From Pseudisothecium myosuroides (taxonomy: Eukaryota; Streptophyta; Bryopsida; Hypnales; Lembophyllaceae): a stretch of 64,000 nt of DNA. Each line of letters opens with the position of its first letter. Within the stretch, counting starts at the first letter, position 1. Below the pieces are notes generated by a model. It was not told where the DNA came from. It saw nothing but the letters and a program-made list of their open reading frames with translations, and searched no databases. Shown piece by piece: positions 9,888 through 31,052 of this stretch. The DNA lies in the NCBI GenBank assembly GCA_951799445.1, contig OX637296.1:19220001-19284000 (forward strand). Reading direction: 5' to 3'. The position numbers and the translations under genes are program-made.

Positions 9888-12700
9888 TATCAATTTCTCA
9901 AGCGATATCAAATTGCAACAAGTAGAGGCTCTATAAAAGACTATGATAATCAAATAATTCAGAGTTTTACTAGCTTCCACAAAGCCATGCCTTTTGTCAT
10001 GTTTGATTCACGATTTGTTGTTGTAGTTTTGGAATTTATAATACTCCTAGCCAAACATATGGTTTTCTTTGTTTGCCCTTCAATCGGAGCTAAGTTTTGC
10101 AAGTCCTTTCATGGGCAAACTGAACCTTGATAATTGTAAGGAGTCTTCACCAGTCTCTATAAGAGAAGCTTTTGCCACCTCAAGGTAGCCTTTATTCCCC
10201 AAAGCTCTGATAATAAGGCAAATTCCTTCTTCCCGTGCTCCTCCTTTAGACTTCCAAGCTCTATCAAAAAATCTAATTGTAACTATAAGCACTCATCACC
10301 ACTGCTATCAGTAATTTTTTTCAATCAATTATACTCACCTTAAAGATTATGACACTGAAATTTTAGTTCCTCGCTTTTTAGAAATAGAATTCTATATTAT
10401 TCTTCAATTTATTTCTTCACTTCAAACTCTTTTCTTGTGAATTTCAATAGACGTTCTTTCTTTTCAAATGCGAATGTCAAGAGTTGTATCTATTCTTTCA
10501 ATATCACAATCTCTCTTTGTACCTTATGCAATACAAAGTTATTTCTACCATTTGTAGTACGTGTAGAGACTTTTAGTATATCCTAATAAACCATTGTTTT
10601 CTTGTGCTGCAAATTTCAGCAAATCATTCATACTTTGAAAATGAGGGCATCTACCATTGTCTGGATGGTAAGAATAAATTGACCAATCCAATCACGGGTT
10701 CACATTTGTTGCTCCAGAATCTTGAATTTAAAGGAATTTAGACTTCAGTTTGCTTGTGGAGTGCCTACCCTTGAGAAACTATCGGCCCATAATTTTTGGC
10801 AATGGTTGTGCTAATCTTGTAAACTCTAAGGCTCGTGATTTATGTAAGCAACCACTCTCACAAAAACTTCAACCTAGTCATTGTAGAGAAACAAAGTCAA
10901 GCAAAAATGTCACTTTCTTCCACCGTTGCTACTCTAATCTAGTTCCAATGGGCTTGACAATTGCTCGTGATGCTTTTGCATACTCAACAATATGACAATC
11001 TGCATAATAACTATAATCATGGTAGAGGATGATTCGCAATTCTGTAGTACTACACAAGTCATAAGTTGAAGGTGGAATGTGAACTGGTAAGAACCATGGC
11101 ATCCATCATGATCACACCATGGCACTTTTCCACCCATGTAAATTTTTTGCAAAGTAGACTTGCCTACCAATTTGTAAACAAGGCCAAAAATATCCTATTC
11201 AAATTTCAAATTGATCTTAGCCAAGATGATCTTTGCCATCTATCTAATTTTTTATGTTGCCCAATTTTCCTCCTAACGGCTTTATCTATTTAAAAAGTAG
11301 ACAACCTCCTATGGGCCTTTAAATTTTTCTATTGATATGTCTTTCGCTTATTTGATGTAAGAATAATGTTTTCTAATTTGGTGACCTTCTTATCTCCTTA
11401 ATGGCACTTGACTTTTTGCTCTAAGCCCTATAGCCCATCCTAGAGAAACAAATTAAGTGTTATTCCCTCTTTGTTTTGTATGACACCATCAGAAAAAATC
11501 ATATAATGAAGAGAGTGTAGTAGATACTCTTTTGAGTGAATAGCGAGGGAATTTATCTTAATTGTTGTTTTTTCATTTATTTTGGGAGGAGGTAATTGAA
11601 ATGGGCTATTGTAATGTTGATATTGATTATATATTTTTTTAAATTCCTAAATTTGAGACTCTTATGTTTTTCTGACGTCCTAGTGTTGCAAAAAAATAGA
11701 ACCTACATGTATTTGCTCCATATATGCATTCAACATCCATATTCATATTTTTATCTATACTAGTATTCATATTCATACTTGTCTTTGAATATGTCTCTAA
11801 AATTGTTTTTTTTCATTTATTTTGGAAAAGGTGGTATTTAATCCTAAAATGACTAAGAAGCCTATATTGACCTTTTTCATTTTTGTGCATGCCATTGTAA
11901 ATGAATTATTTCTTGGATAACAAATGTCATGTTTGTAGCTTTCTAGTGCACTATTTTTTTGTCTAATTTGGAAAAGCGATTGAAATGTGTTTACAATCTC
12001 AACCCAGGTAGCTAATAAAAAAACATTTTATTTTGATTAATTTTTCTAATGTAATTGCAGCATCATATTGTTCACTCATTGAAGTATGTTGTGTCAATAT
12101 TCCAGAATTAAACAACTCACCAATTCTAAGATATTTACCTTGAAACTTTGAAGAAAAGAATTTTTTTATGACTTTATACTTGCATAGTTTATCTTTCAAT
12201 TTTTCTGTAGCAAAATATATGAAATTCAAAACTTTTCAAGTTGATGAATTTCTTTAAAATTTATTTGGAAATATATTAAAAAATTAAAAAAAAAAAACTC
12301 AAATATAAAAAGGTTTTCTTATTGCATGACTAGCTTGAGTTGAGAACAAAAAGACTAAATTGGACGTAACTATATAACTATTAATCCAAATTCTATAAAA
12401 TTTGTCTTGCATCCAAGACAATATTTGTGTACATCTATGTGATAAAATTCCACTGTAGGATAATAGAAAAAGGGAAAGATTGCAGTTGTTTGTCCAAAAT
12501 TATTAATAGCCCAACAAACATCCCTCAGTCATTTAGGGGCCAATTGAAATGGGCTACCTAACTCTTTTGAGTGGGTAGTATGACATCGTCACTTTCCAAA
12601 GTAGAAAAAAAACTTGTCCCAAAATGACCAAACCTTATTTCAATTAATGAAATGGTTTAGGTTAGATATGTTTAATAAAAGTTTACAATCCACCTTGTAA
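9888..12700. other. Gene-free, AT-rich stretch with decayed reading frames
   Basis: Several short open frames occur on both strands (for example 9774-10130 on plus and 10080-10292 and 10934-11170 on minus). None carries a motif I recognise and neighbouring frames are full of stops. Old transposon or gene debris is likely, but I cannot name a family. Confidence 0.35.
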
Positions 12701-12955
12701 TTCAAGTACACCAATATCAACTTTAGGTAGGTACCCTCCCAACCGCCATTTTTTTGCTATTGCCCCTAGTTACTATTGTTAGACTGATCAAATTTTCATT
12801 TTTTTTTGGCAAGTGAAAAGAAGTTTCAATGCACCAAAGAATGTAACATTTGAGTAGCGTCTGCAAAAGTTGCAAAGGGTCAAAGTTTTTTTTTGGTAGA
12901 TGTTCTAAAATTCTATCATACGTGTCAAATGAAAAATTCTTCCAAAAAACAAATT

Positions 12956-13433
12956 CCTACAAAGTGAGCAAGGTGGATTTACCTCGGGAAATAAAGCAAG
13001 AATTTTTTATTTGACACGTATGATAAAATCTGCAAATTTTGAATTCATATATACAATCAAAGACCCCAAATTGTCTACACAAAATAGTGAAATTAGGTTT
13101 CCTTAACAAATAGGTTGCCTTCATTGAGAGAAGTTACCTCATGACTCATTGCTTGTCTATATGGAGGCACATGCACTTCTCTAAACCCGAGCCATAAACC
13201 AATGCACCAACCTATGCATCACATATGGTTACTACATTATTGCATTCTTCAACAATAACTCTACATATTTATATAGTGTAGAATATTGAGAAATTAGTGA
13301 GGGACAACCCAATTTCACTACTTTGTATAGGAGATGTGAAGAACAGAGAATTATCACGGCACAAAAATAAGAGACACTTTTTACTTTTACCCTAAAGAAC
13401 ACAAAATTCACCCTGCTGGTCCCACTTCGTAGG
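12956..13433. mobile_element. MULE-type MITE interrupted by a TA-target MITE
   Basis: The outer arms match the family defined at 2141. The left arm has CCTACAAAGTGAGCAAGGTGG then TTATTTGACACGTATGATAAAA. The right arm has ACCCTGCTGGTCCCACTTCGTAGG. The core CAAAGACCCCAAATTGTCTA is cut and continues after the inserted element with GGAGATGTGAAG. Uninterrupted relatives read AAATTAGCTAGGAG. Outer target duplication was not identified. Confidence 0.6.
13078..13327. mobile_element. TA-target MITE, CACAAAATAGTG family, nested
   Basis: The left end is TA-CACAAAATAGTGAAATTAGG and the right end is CCAATTTCACTACTTTGTA-TA. Length is 250 bases. It sits inside a MULE-type MITE whose intact relatives read GCTAGGAG at this point, giving a natural empty site that shows target duplication of TA. 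Other copies are at 31053 and 40163. Confidence 0.7.
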
Positions 13434-16400
13434 ACGGGTATGTCACCAACTCAATCAACAAATCAAGAGCTGACACCTGGCTTTGGTAACTCAAACCAAC
13501 AATGATGGAGCTGGTCATCAGACCAACCAACCACCTGCAGAAGTTGGATGACAAATTGGGATAAAGTATTAAAGTTATCATTTATAAAAATATTTTAAAA
13601 GCAGGACGCAATGCAGGACAGATCTGTACGAGCGGTACTCCTCAGTACGGCCCAAGGACCGAAACAATTAATTCCAGCTTTCCAAGCTGGACTCCATGAC
13701 TTCTCCGGTTCTCCCCCTCCATTCAAATTTTAAAGTCCTTCTTTGACCTGCCATGAGGTGCGTGTCTGCGTGATTTGTCTGCATTCAGAACTCAGAGGTG
13801 AAATAATAATTTAATTTAATTTTTTTGTTGAAACAAATGAAACGGATTCCATGGCAAATAAAATTGAATACAAAGCCAGGCCTGGCCGAGACAAACCAGT
13901 GAATGATTTTTCATTCCTAGAAACATTTTGGCAAAGTTTATGATACATTTGTCAGTTGTGACTTGCGGTTCCCATGTGACTTCCATTGGATCTTCATTTT
14001 GGCACATTCAACTGTAATAAGTTAAACTTTAATTTTTTTCCTTTCCAGGTGACAATCATGCCAACAACTTCTTTGTTTGATATGTAGCAATAATGGTTTC
14101 AGAGGGGAATCTGGTGGAGAATAGATACTTGAATACAACAACAAGATTGCGAAGGCATTCGGTTTGTGACATGGGGAGCATAGTGTGATCAAGGACAGGT
14201 TATGCAAGGAGGAATTTTAGAAAAAACAAACAAGTTGTGATATACTGTGGGCTCCAAAACTGAACCCAGTGGGTTGGAACTTTGAAGTTATTGTAAGTTA
14301 GTCTTCCAATATTTATGATATCATCCAGCTAGTAGATGACATTCTGAGTACGTGGATTCAAGCCAATAAATGGAGTTATAAATTTTTCTCAAAATTAAAT
14401 GACCCTCACTAAACATTATTAAAAGCTAGAACGAGGTCAATTATCACCATTATGTAGGCAAATTGAAATCTCCAAAACACAAGCTGAAATATAAGATGTA
14501 ACTTAGCCATTTCAGAACTACCATACTCATGAAGAACATGGTCATTGTCTCACCTATGAGACTTTACATGACCTACTGTAGGTTTTGTTGTATTAGAATG
14601 ATATTTAACGTTTGATTAAACTTCTTACTTCTCACATTTGTCAAAGCTGCTACTAAAAAAGATCCCAATACAACAAAGCAAATAATTTAATTACAACAAC
14701 TCTCACCTCAATCAACTTATAGTTTCAGTTTTGTAATTGGGAAAAAAGCCTTTATAGAAAGAGAAAAAAAATACAGATTTGTTGCATTCATTGGTATGTA
14801 GAACTGCCCCCAATAATCTTGTGGAGGCAGTGGCGCAAATTGAGTGAATAGTCGATGGAAATCAAAATACCATACCTGGTTAGGTTCAGTAGTTCAGTAC
14901 TTCATGCCGAATATGTAACTCAATTTGGCAAAACAGAATTAACACGTGCTAAAAATAGAAATATTTCCTCAAATTTTGTGTTTCTCCATGCAAAATTTAA
15001 AGAAAGATATTCGTAACATTTTGGCATTTGTTTTTAGAATTATTTTTTGCGGAATTTGATAGCTGGGTACAGTATGTTAACTGAATATTGTTTGTCCTAT
15101 TTCGGTACGCTGTTGTCCTGTTTCGTTGTTTCGAAAAATAACAGAACACGAATTTCAAAGTTGAAGTCTTTTTGTGGCAACCTCTCTCGTGTCTTTGTTA
15201 AGTGTTCTGTTGTTTTGAATGAGTTCAGTTTGGAGATCTAAATTCAGTCTATCTTATTACCTTGTTTTCTATGAAACAGTTTACTGCTGGATGCCATCAT
15301 TTCAATAAGTAAAACAAGCCTGGATGACAAACAGATATATGTCAGTCACAAGTTACAAGATGCCATTCAATTTCACAACAAATCATTCACCATTTCCAAA
15401 TCTGAGTAACATATTTCAAAAGCAAACTCCATTCAGTACATCTTGTCAAATACAACCTACCAGCTAGCAACCGATATCCGTCTGAATCCGTCTAACTTAC
15501 AAAACTTTCTTCTCACGTAAGCCACGAGAGTGTGCACCACTTACGTAAACTCCACCTGCGGAAAGAGTGACAATCCCGTACTCTATTCTACTACTGTAGA
15601 TCATTCTGAGTAACTGAAATCAGACGATCCATACTCTTTCAAAGTACGGAAGCAGGTAGAAGCTTCACAGATGCTACCAAGATCAAAGAAAGGAGGGAAA
15701 TTATAATCTAAACACAAACCAACAGCTTCAAAAGTAACATTCCTGCTGGGTGTGGAACACCAAGAAAATATAACTTACTGTCAGCGAGCATGTACACAAA
15801 TTAGGAGACCATTAAAAAAAGAAATTGACAAATCTAATTAACTTCGACCGTTATGCAGTCAATTGATGTCCCTGACTTGTGTCATAAACATATGTCACAA
15901 AAACAGAAATGATCTGTACGTAAGCAAGAGGCCGTTTCTTCCAAAGCAGCAATCAACAGTGTATGGCAAGTACTGAAGTACCTCTTTAAAAGAAGACTAT
16001 TTGCTACGTGTAATCCAGGGAACAACGCACGCTTATCCAGTCAAAATCAACACCAAAAGCATTCCTGTTTTGGGTCTTGGGCCTGGTTGGTAACTAACTT
16101 GTTTTTGGCAATGAGATCTTCTTATCATTTGTCCAAAAAAAAACTAGAATTAAATCAACATCAATAATTACATTTCCAAAATTCCCGATCCGCAGGTCGT
16201 GACTGCAGTCCTACGTTTTGAGGTTATAATTTGGTTTGCTTCTGGGTGCCAGCTCTGTACGTGCAACCAAAATCAAACACCTGATAATAGCTCACTAGTA
16301 AGAAAGCCTTTCATACTAGAAGGTTTCCCGTGTTCCTGTATCTTGTTCCGCAGTGTAAACATTTCGCTTCAGGTGAAAAAATCTTGCCATATTGACAAAA

Positions 16401-16635
16401 GTGAGAGGTTGAGGTGAGAGGACGCCCACAAAATAGTATTTTCCAGTGCCTTCGAGCATGACTAATTTATCAGCCTCCTCCACAAGAATTCTGCGTCATT
16501 TCCATCAGACAATGAATGACTGACGTCATGTAGTTTTCAGCCCATTTCAGAGTGGCGCCACGTCCCACAAAGCGAGTCTTGAGCAAACGTGCTACAGTAT
16601 CTTCACCACACTTGAGATGAATAAAAGGGTTCTCC
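13434..16635. other. Gene-free flank downstream of the RecQ gene
   Basis: The last few hundred bases before 16636 (minus-strand sense) should hold the RecQ 3' UTR and polyadenylation region. I could not fix its end. The remainder has only short frames without motif support. An imperfect inverted repeat around ACGTAAG at about 15515-15550 is the only local structure noticed. Confidence 0.35.
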
Positions 16636-23897
<7,262 letters not shown>

Positions 23898-24560
23898 CGC
23901 TGTCAATATTTGATCAACGACAGCAGCTGTAATTTTTGGCAGCAGGAGGATCAATTTCTTCTCTACATCATCCTTTGTGACCCAAGAAAAACCCTAATTC
24001 TGTAAGTACCAGCACAGGCGGAGGAGCAAAGGGATTAGGATTTGCCAACCGAAAACAAAGACTGGTCCTAATTACAACCGCAGCTGCAAAAACGCACGCT
24101 AAGTTAGCTACACTGCAGATCAATCTCCACTGAACTAAGTTCTTGGCGCTTATTCAGATGTCCAAAATTCCATCTTCCTTGGAGTAAAAACCAATGCAGC
24201 ACCGGCAACCATAAATGCAGATGATCTCATTCAATTCCCAGAATCGAACACACCTGGAAAAACTTCCAAAGCTGGCAATTCAAATGCGAACGGCACCCGA
24301 GCACGAAAGCAGCGCAGCTTCAAACACAAAACACAAATCCTCAGCCAGAATCAAACGAAACGTAGGTCCATTGACCAAGAAGCATCACATTCTACAGCAA
24401 AGCTGAAAACCACATCATCTCTCCACAAATGGCACTAGCACGAAGCAACGTAAAACCCTGCTCACGGTAAATGGGGAACGCACGGTGACAGGACGGCATC
24501 AGTGGCTATACCGTAAAACCCTAAACCCTTTGCCGCTTTGTGAATCGTGATTGTTGGGGA
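23898..24560 (-). promoter_or_regulatory. 5' leader and promoter region of the RecQ gene, with telo-boxes
   Basis: Upstream of the RecQ ATG the sequence has AAACCCTAAACCC (24516-24528) and AAAACCCTAATT at about 23990. AAACCCTA telo-boxes are known plant promoter elements, common near replication and cell-cycle genes. A run of AAACCCT-type units also lies in an intron at 23511-23535. The transcription start is not determined, and a TATA box was not recognised. Confidence 0.45.
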
Positions 24561-25890
24561 GATTTCGAGGCGACCTTCAGTTTGCAGTCATAGGCCAAAT
24601 CATGCATGATTTTCACGCCAATTTGACATCACAGCACTTGAATTCTGGACATCGACACTGGAGTCATGGCGTGTTAGTAGTGGAATCTCAGGTATTCTTC
24701 CTCCCCTTTCGTGTCGTTGATTATGCGCCGGGAATCACTCATTTTAGCCGTTGCCAATCTCAACTTCAGACATGCACTTGTGATGACTATTGGAGTTAGG
24801 GTTTAAGGTTTTGTGTAGGCAATTGTTGGAGTTATGTTCTGGTACTGTATCTAGATTGATCTCGGCCTCTACTTCTAGTCGATGCATTTGCTTTAGGTTT
24901 TCGGAGCTTAGGATGTGAGCTGTTTTGAAGTGCATCCTGAACAGTTGCATTTACCATCACAGATATGTTTGTGCACGATTGTAATATACATTCGCTACAT
25001 TGCAGAGGTATTCTAGAAACTTCTTCAGAGGTATGCTAGAAAACTTAGTCACCTTAAACCCTGCCAATTGTAACACGGTTTGATGTTCTAGACTCCCTCT
25101 GCGGTTGGGTTTTCTCCAAATGATTATAAGTTGGGCACCATCTGCGAAGCCGTAAGGCCATTCCAGTCATTATCTGTTGTCATTACACCTTGTATTGAGC
25201 AAGCAGCATGTGAGGTGCAGAAAGGCCGATTGGCTTGGATATTTTCACCTGAAGAGATTTTGTGTATCATCGCAGGATGTATGACTGATGGTGTGAGTTT
25301 CTTGGTCGTACATTGTTGAGTGCTCTGTAATTGAAGCCGATGGTAAGTCATGTGGATGCAGTTACTAACGAAACCCGGCTGGAAGGAGGGCGCTGGCCTT
25401 GGTTCTTCGTAACATTTAATACTGTGGCTTTAATTCCATCACTTATCCTATAAGAACTTGCATACCTTGATTTGAGTTTTTTGAGTATTATTTGAAGGTC
25501 ATAACCCCTGTTGTATATATTGAACCTAAGAACAGAATATTTATAGCAAATTGGTGTTCTAGAAATCCCTCTCTTAACTTAATTTTGCTTATGTGTGGGA
25601 AAAAGAAGGCATTGATTGAGCTCAATTATAAAACTACAGTGCCTTTTGTAATTGAATGGGTTTCTTGCAGGGTGGATTGAACCCGGTGGACCACCACTTG
25701 AAGCAAAGACAAACGGGGCATTGAGGAAGAAAATCGAGGCGACATTAAGCTCCATGTAGAGACGAACTCAGAGCAAGGATCTGAAAGTAAGTATTTGTGT
25801 AACTTCAAACCAATTCTTAGTGACAATTATTCTAATAACAATGACACAGCATATTTTCATAAATAAGAACAGTGATTCTTCGTTTTCAGC

Positions 25891-26652
25891 CTCTACATAC
25901 GAGATTTGTTGGTGGAAAGAAATCCGGTTGTTACGGTTATGAACACCGAATGATTCAGAGAATGGATTCCATTATATGCAGTTACCTATTATAGGGACCA
26001 ATTTGAAATGGAGGTGTCATTCCTCTTGTGCTGCTCTTTAGGAGTGGTGAGAATGAAAGTCTTGTGGAAAATGACCAGGAAAGTACTTGCTAAAGCTGAA
26101 CGTGAGCGACAACATGGCCTTAGTGCTGCCATGAACTCAGGTCTGAAATCGTGTGATTCGTGACCTCAAGCTCTATAACATAATGTATTATGGCATCACT
26201 GTATTTTAGACCTAATTGATTCGAAGATTCAAGGCAGATACCATCCAAAATAGGTAGATACAAGTAGCTAGATGACTTTGGTAGATGCATTTCTTACGGA
26301 GATGGTTCTCATTTTGGTATTTGCATCATCTGTATTTATTGAATATATTGCAGGGTACGAAATGTATGAGAAACTACCAGATGACACCAACTTCACCGAT
26401 TGCCTTTGAATTCACAGATGCCTAAGAAACAAAAATTGCCCGATTGCTGGAGACTTCTCGCAAGCAAATGGATATCCCACATGGAAATATTCCATAGTGA
26501 CTGTTGGTAGGGAAAGTTGTAACATCTACTCAACCCCGAGCTTCGGAGCTTCATGTCCAGATCAACAAAGAAGGGTATGGATGCAAGGGATTGATGAAGT
26601 GTGGCGTGATATACCAATATACCAAAACAGGTTTGAAATTTTTGAATCCTAA
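25891..26652 (+). pseudogene. Coding-like, interrupted stretch of unknown family
   Basis: After a plausible acceptor (TTTTCAG at 25889) one frame reads LYIRDLLVERNPVVTVMNTE, a single TGA, then FREWIPLYAVTYYRDQFEME. It continues through VRMKVLWKMTRKVLAKAERE to a stop at 26163. A second open block at 26410-26652 contains DFSQANGYPTWKYSIVTVGR and FGASCPDQQRRVWMQGIDEV. The composition is protein-like, unlike the flanks. An upstream acceptor at about 25670 precedes RGIEEENRGDIKLHVETNSE. I do not recognise the protein. It may be a decayed gene, or a gene whose exon structure I cannot resolve. Confidence 0.3.
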
Positions 26653-26999
26653 ACTTTTTGAGCCTTGTCTGACACAGAACATTCTACAGTGTACAAGTGT
26701 GCTTGCAGCCGGAGTTGGTACAGTGCATGATGATTTCAAAAATCTCTCTCACTGCTTCAACTTTGTCTGATTGCTTTACGGTGAGGATAAGTTCGTAGAT
26801 GCTTCAATCTTGGCCACAGGCTACGGGAGCTGTAGCCGAAGTTTAGATTACACAACAGAAAGTGAGGAAAGAACCGAACGAAAATGGAATACAAGGTGTG
26901 ACTTAGCATCTCCGGAGATGCCTGTAACTCGGTCAAAAGCTTCTTTACCTCGTGTTTTCTGGGAAAATGATGCTGTGACATAAAAACATTAGGACTGTT

Positions 27000-27924
27000 G
27001 AAGTGGGTCCCCAGAATAGAAGACAAGCTGCAGTGAAATACGTCAATAACGTTGCTTGGGAATTCGGGATGGGATGCTAACTTATAGTTGCGATGATTCT
27101 TTATTTACTTGTTTTAACAGACATCTCGGGATGAATACTACAGGCAAGGAGTTCAGTTGCTCTGTGGGAATGTGTGCATACAATCTCACGATTTTTAGGA
27201 GGTTTGACCCCTTACAATCTTAAGTTAGAACCCCTCAATCACTCCATCAATCAAATCTATGAACGAAAGTAGTTCTAATTTACGGTTACTTTCACAAACT
27301 CAAAAAAGTCATTCTAATTATAAACAAGTCAATTGGCTAATAAGATATGAAGTGACTACACAAAACACTGCGATTAGTGTGGGTCATGGTACCTGTGAAG
27401 GGATTCTCATCTCTGCAGTGGAATTATTGAAAAGCCTGTGGAGGTATCAAGGAATTTTTGAAGAAGTGTTGCATTGCTGTTGTTGTTGAAAAAAAGTGCT
27501 GCATTGTTTGGAGATGTTGGAAGACACAATAATTTTGGTCATGGCAACCAAACCGCAGTAAGAAGTTCCTAGATCGACTTGCCCCAACAACTCCTGCGAA
27601 AACACCTCTGCCAAAGGTACGAGGTCCATAAAGCGCTTGGGCTTTAAAAAGCGTCCATCTCCTCAATTGTATATTACTTGTACATTTGCTTTCTAATTGC
27701 ATTGGCAATGTACAAATCATGTACATTTTGGGAGGTGGACACTTTTAGTGACCATTGTATGTTAACTTCAAAAATTCATAACTAATTACACACATCTCCC
27801 AAAAAATATGAAACAACCTTGGTTAATTCCTAAAGGATCAAGTGACTGTTCAACTTATGCAAGAAATCTTAGGTAGCTTTGCGCACGAAGCCAATTTTAT
27901 TTGGATGGTCATAAAATTTTGATA
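27000..27924. other. No gene seen
   Basis: Only short frames occur. A dispersed TTTGAAAATTCATAACT-type core lies near 27770 (CAAAAATTCATAACTAATTA). Nothing else is supported. Confidence 0.35.
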
Positions 27925-28740
27925 CAAGGTTTGAATGTATACCCCCTTAGTAGGAATATAATTTTTTTCCTGACCAACTGCCCAAATCAGAAGTTCTATT
28001 GCCATGAATTGTTTGGATAGTTTGACCAACTTCAGGCAACATGTGCAAAACTCTTCCTCTACTATTAAAATTTGGCAGGTATATAATTAATATGATATAG
28101 GAAATATCAAACAAATAACCATATGTAGTGCAATAATTTCACTTTAATTTAAAGGAATTAAAGTTTGTTGCCATTGCCGTGCAAGGTCGGAAAAAAAAAT
28201 TCTTCTAACTTCAAACACTATAGTCTTTTGATCTGTGTGGTCAAAGTTTTTGAAATTTTTCCACACATTCCCATAGCAATGTAATAAAAATTTATACAAT
28301 TGAATTTCAAAAAAAGAGGGGGTTGCATTGTTTTTTACTACCCTAAAAGTGACAATTTTTGACAATTTTTACCTAATAGTTAGTCTTTTATTGATTAAAC
28401 GCCAATTCTAATTGTCTTTTAAGAAAAATTTACTAAAAAATATTTTAAGTCTAACTTTCCAAAATTAATATCCAATTCTTAAATGGATGCTTTATAGACC
28501 TCCTACCTTACTTTGCTTACATTTGTTTAGTTAGACATCTATAATTAGAATGTAGTGAATCCAAAAGTTTCTATCTATTATGTTGAAAGCATACTATCAT
28601 TCTTCTACATCAATTTCTAAAATAATTTGGTTATTGACTTCAAAAACTTCAAAAACTAAGATATTTTGGGGGATTTTATGCAAACGGATTTCCTTAATCC
28701 CTTAAGGACTAAGGAGAACTTTAAATTTCCCAAATTGTAA
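27925..28740. mobile_element. Degraded relative of the piggyBac-like family A
   Basis: Inner blocks match the elements at 3638 and 44925: AGGAATATAATTTTTTTCC near 27953 and GATCTGTGTGGTCAAAG then GAAATTTTTCCACACATTC near 28230. A TTAATCCCTTAAGGACTAAGG end-like motif lies near 28694. A matching opposite end is not clear, so the limits are approximate. Confidence 0.4.
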
Positions 28741-29553
28741 AGATGTTTTATAAAATACAACTATACAAGAATCATTTAATAATGATTCTAAAACAGTAGT
28801 TGTAAAATATGATTTATAGATGATACCTATACCATTAGATCAATTACTGTAGTATACAAACCAATATTTTCAAAAAAAATTGAAGCCAAAAATTGAAAAC
28901 TCCTTCTAAGAAGCATAACTTCTCAATGCACTTTCTCTTCCTTTATTCTCCAAGAACTAGCCAAGACTACTAGGTGTAAACAAAATTAAAATTTCTTTTT
29001 TTCTTTCCTTGCATGAAAGAAAATCCATTATAAGAGAAGAGAAAAATAACACTCCCTCATATAACAACCAAGGTCTAGAGGGCAGAAGACATGGGTTTAC
29101 ATTGGACCATAAAAGACATCTCTCTCTATAATCAATTGAAATTGTGCATCTTTTGTGAGGGTGGTTCAAAATATTCTCGGATGAAATTTCATTAAAATGT
29201 GAAATTAAATAAGTCTTATGAAAGACAAGCAAACTAGATTACCGGCCAAAACATAACATTGTTAATTAGCCCAAATCATTTTCCCTTGGAGATTAGGGGA
29301 ATCCCTACTTGGATGTCTCGAAATTAAAGAGTTTAGTTTAATCTGCAAAGGTTTGATGGATGCTAGGAAGTTACAATGCTAGTTTCATTAGCTGAGTGGA
29401 AAATTGCAAAAGAATCATCGGCTAACTGGAAAGTTGCCATGTTAGAGGCTCCCACTTTTTGTGAAAGCAAAGGGAACTTTTAGTGTTGGTTAATAATGTA
29501 AGTTATGAACCACGGTGGGCCAACTCAGTAAGATGAAAACGGTAATCTAGTTT

Positions 29554-29766
29554 GCTATTATGTGAGCCTATAAGCGTGAGCCCATGAGCTTAGAAGGTTA
29601 TACATCTATTTATATAGATGTCTACATTATAGAAATTTTATATGATTATAGGCTATTTATGTTATGGATAGACATATTATAGGTGTTTATGCTATAAGCA
29701 CCTTCATTGGGTGTATGATATCTACTTATATATATATGCTCAAGGCTCACATGCTCACATACTAGC
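29554..29766. mobile_element. Small MITE, GCTA(G/T)-TATGTGAGC ends
   Basis: The left end is GCTATTATGTGAGCCT and the right end is AGGCTCACATGCTCACATACTAGC. It is 213 bases long with foldback ends. Relatives are at 34906 and 39278. The target duplication could not be fixed. Confidence 0.5.
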
Positions 29767-31052
29767 ACCTTTGTAAGATGAAAGTTCCTTTTTCCTTTGA
29801 AAAGTGAAAACAAAAGAGGGAATATAACTCAATTCCAACTTCCAAGATGAAAGTTTCATTATCTGAGTTTTGTAACCTTAAATTTCAAGTTTAAAATCTA
29901 AACTTCACACACCCATCTTGGATATTATTAGCATGCAAAAGAAAGGGTTAGTAGAATAAGGATCCCATCAAGCACAAAAAACAAGATGCCATCATTTGGT
30001 GCAAATCCCACCGTGGGGACACACCATCTCGCCACGATGGACCCTATTATATTCGATTTTGCCCAAATCATATTATTCCTTCTTCCAAAGCACACTAGCC
30101 CAAGGCAACAAAGGCCGGGATTTTTCAAACACTATTGTGTAGTTGGCAATCACCTCTTTCGCAATTGATGGCATGCCCGGCCATTAGCCAAACTAAAGAA
30201 TCCCGGTCAAGCCTCCGTAAGTTCCATGGATTGAATATCCCGGAGCCAATGAGGTTTCCATTTCGGAGACTATCACCCCCCGGCGGGTCGTGTGCCAGCG
30301 GGGCTTTTTTTTCTTTTCCTTTTTTCCTTGATGATGTTGCTTATTGGGAATCATGACTTCATATGGTCTTTGATTGTTTAGATCTCACCTGCCAGTACGC
30401 ACCACACTCAAGGGCAGGCCAAGGCACACTCATGCAAGATCTTTGAGCATGTTACTGGGATACAAAAATTAAATTATTTTTCAACTGAAGGGGACCATCA
30501 TTTCAAGTGGCTGGTTGCTTATTGGGAATCATGACATCATGGACGGACTTACATGAGTGGGTTTGCTCCCTTTTGTATAAAAAAACTGAATTGCAGACCC
30601 AAGAAATAGGGGTGTGAGTGCCAGCAAACTCTACATTGCATTCTCCGCATTTTATAGCACTAAGGTAGCAGCACCCATAACCGTCAAAATAAGGTTTTTG
30701 AACATGATTATTATTAATAAAGATTCTGGAAATTATAGGATCCACTAGCAAGAGAAAAATATCACATGTGCACTTTTGAATGTATTATTTGGATACTGTG
30801 AGAATAAGTTATGAATTTTTAAAGAGCCAATTGCAATTGCACCTAATACCAACACTAGGGTTTGATGTTCAAATATAGTACATCCTTGTAATCACATCTA
30901 TTTATTTCTACAGATTTTTCAAGATTTCAGAAGTGATGGTTTTGGGTACAGTAACGGTTATGGATGTTGCTACCTTATTATTTGTTTGGGCGAGGAGGGG
31001 TTGGCTTGGCTCAAAGTTTGAACCAGGGAAGATGACTCCCGCCTATGACCTA

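Noticed and set aside
26771..26983. Weak resemblance of DASILATGYGS to the ATGY motif of flavin monooxygenases
   Set aside because: It is a single short motif with no neighbouring conserved residues, so no assignment is justified.
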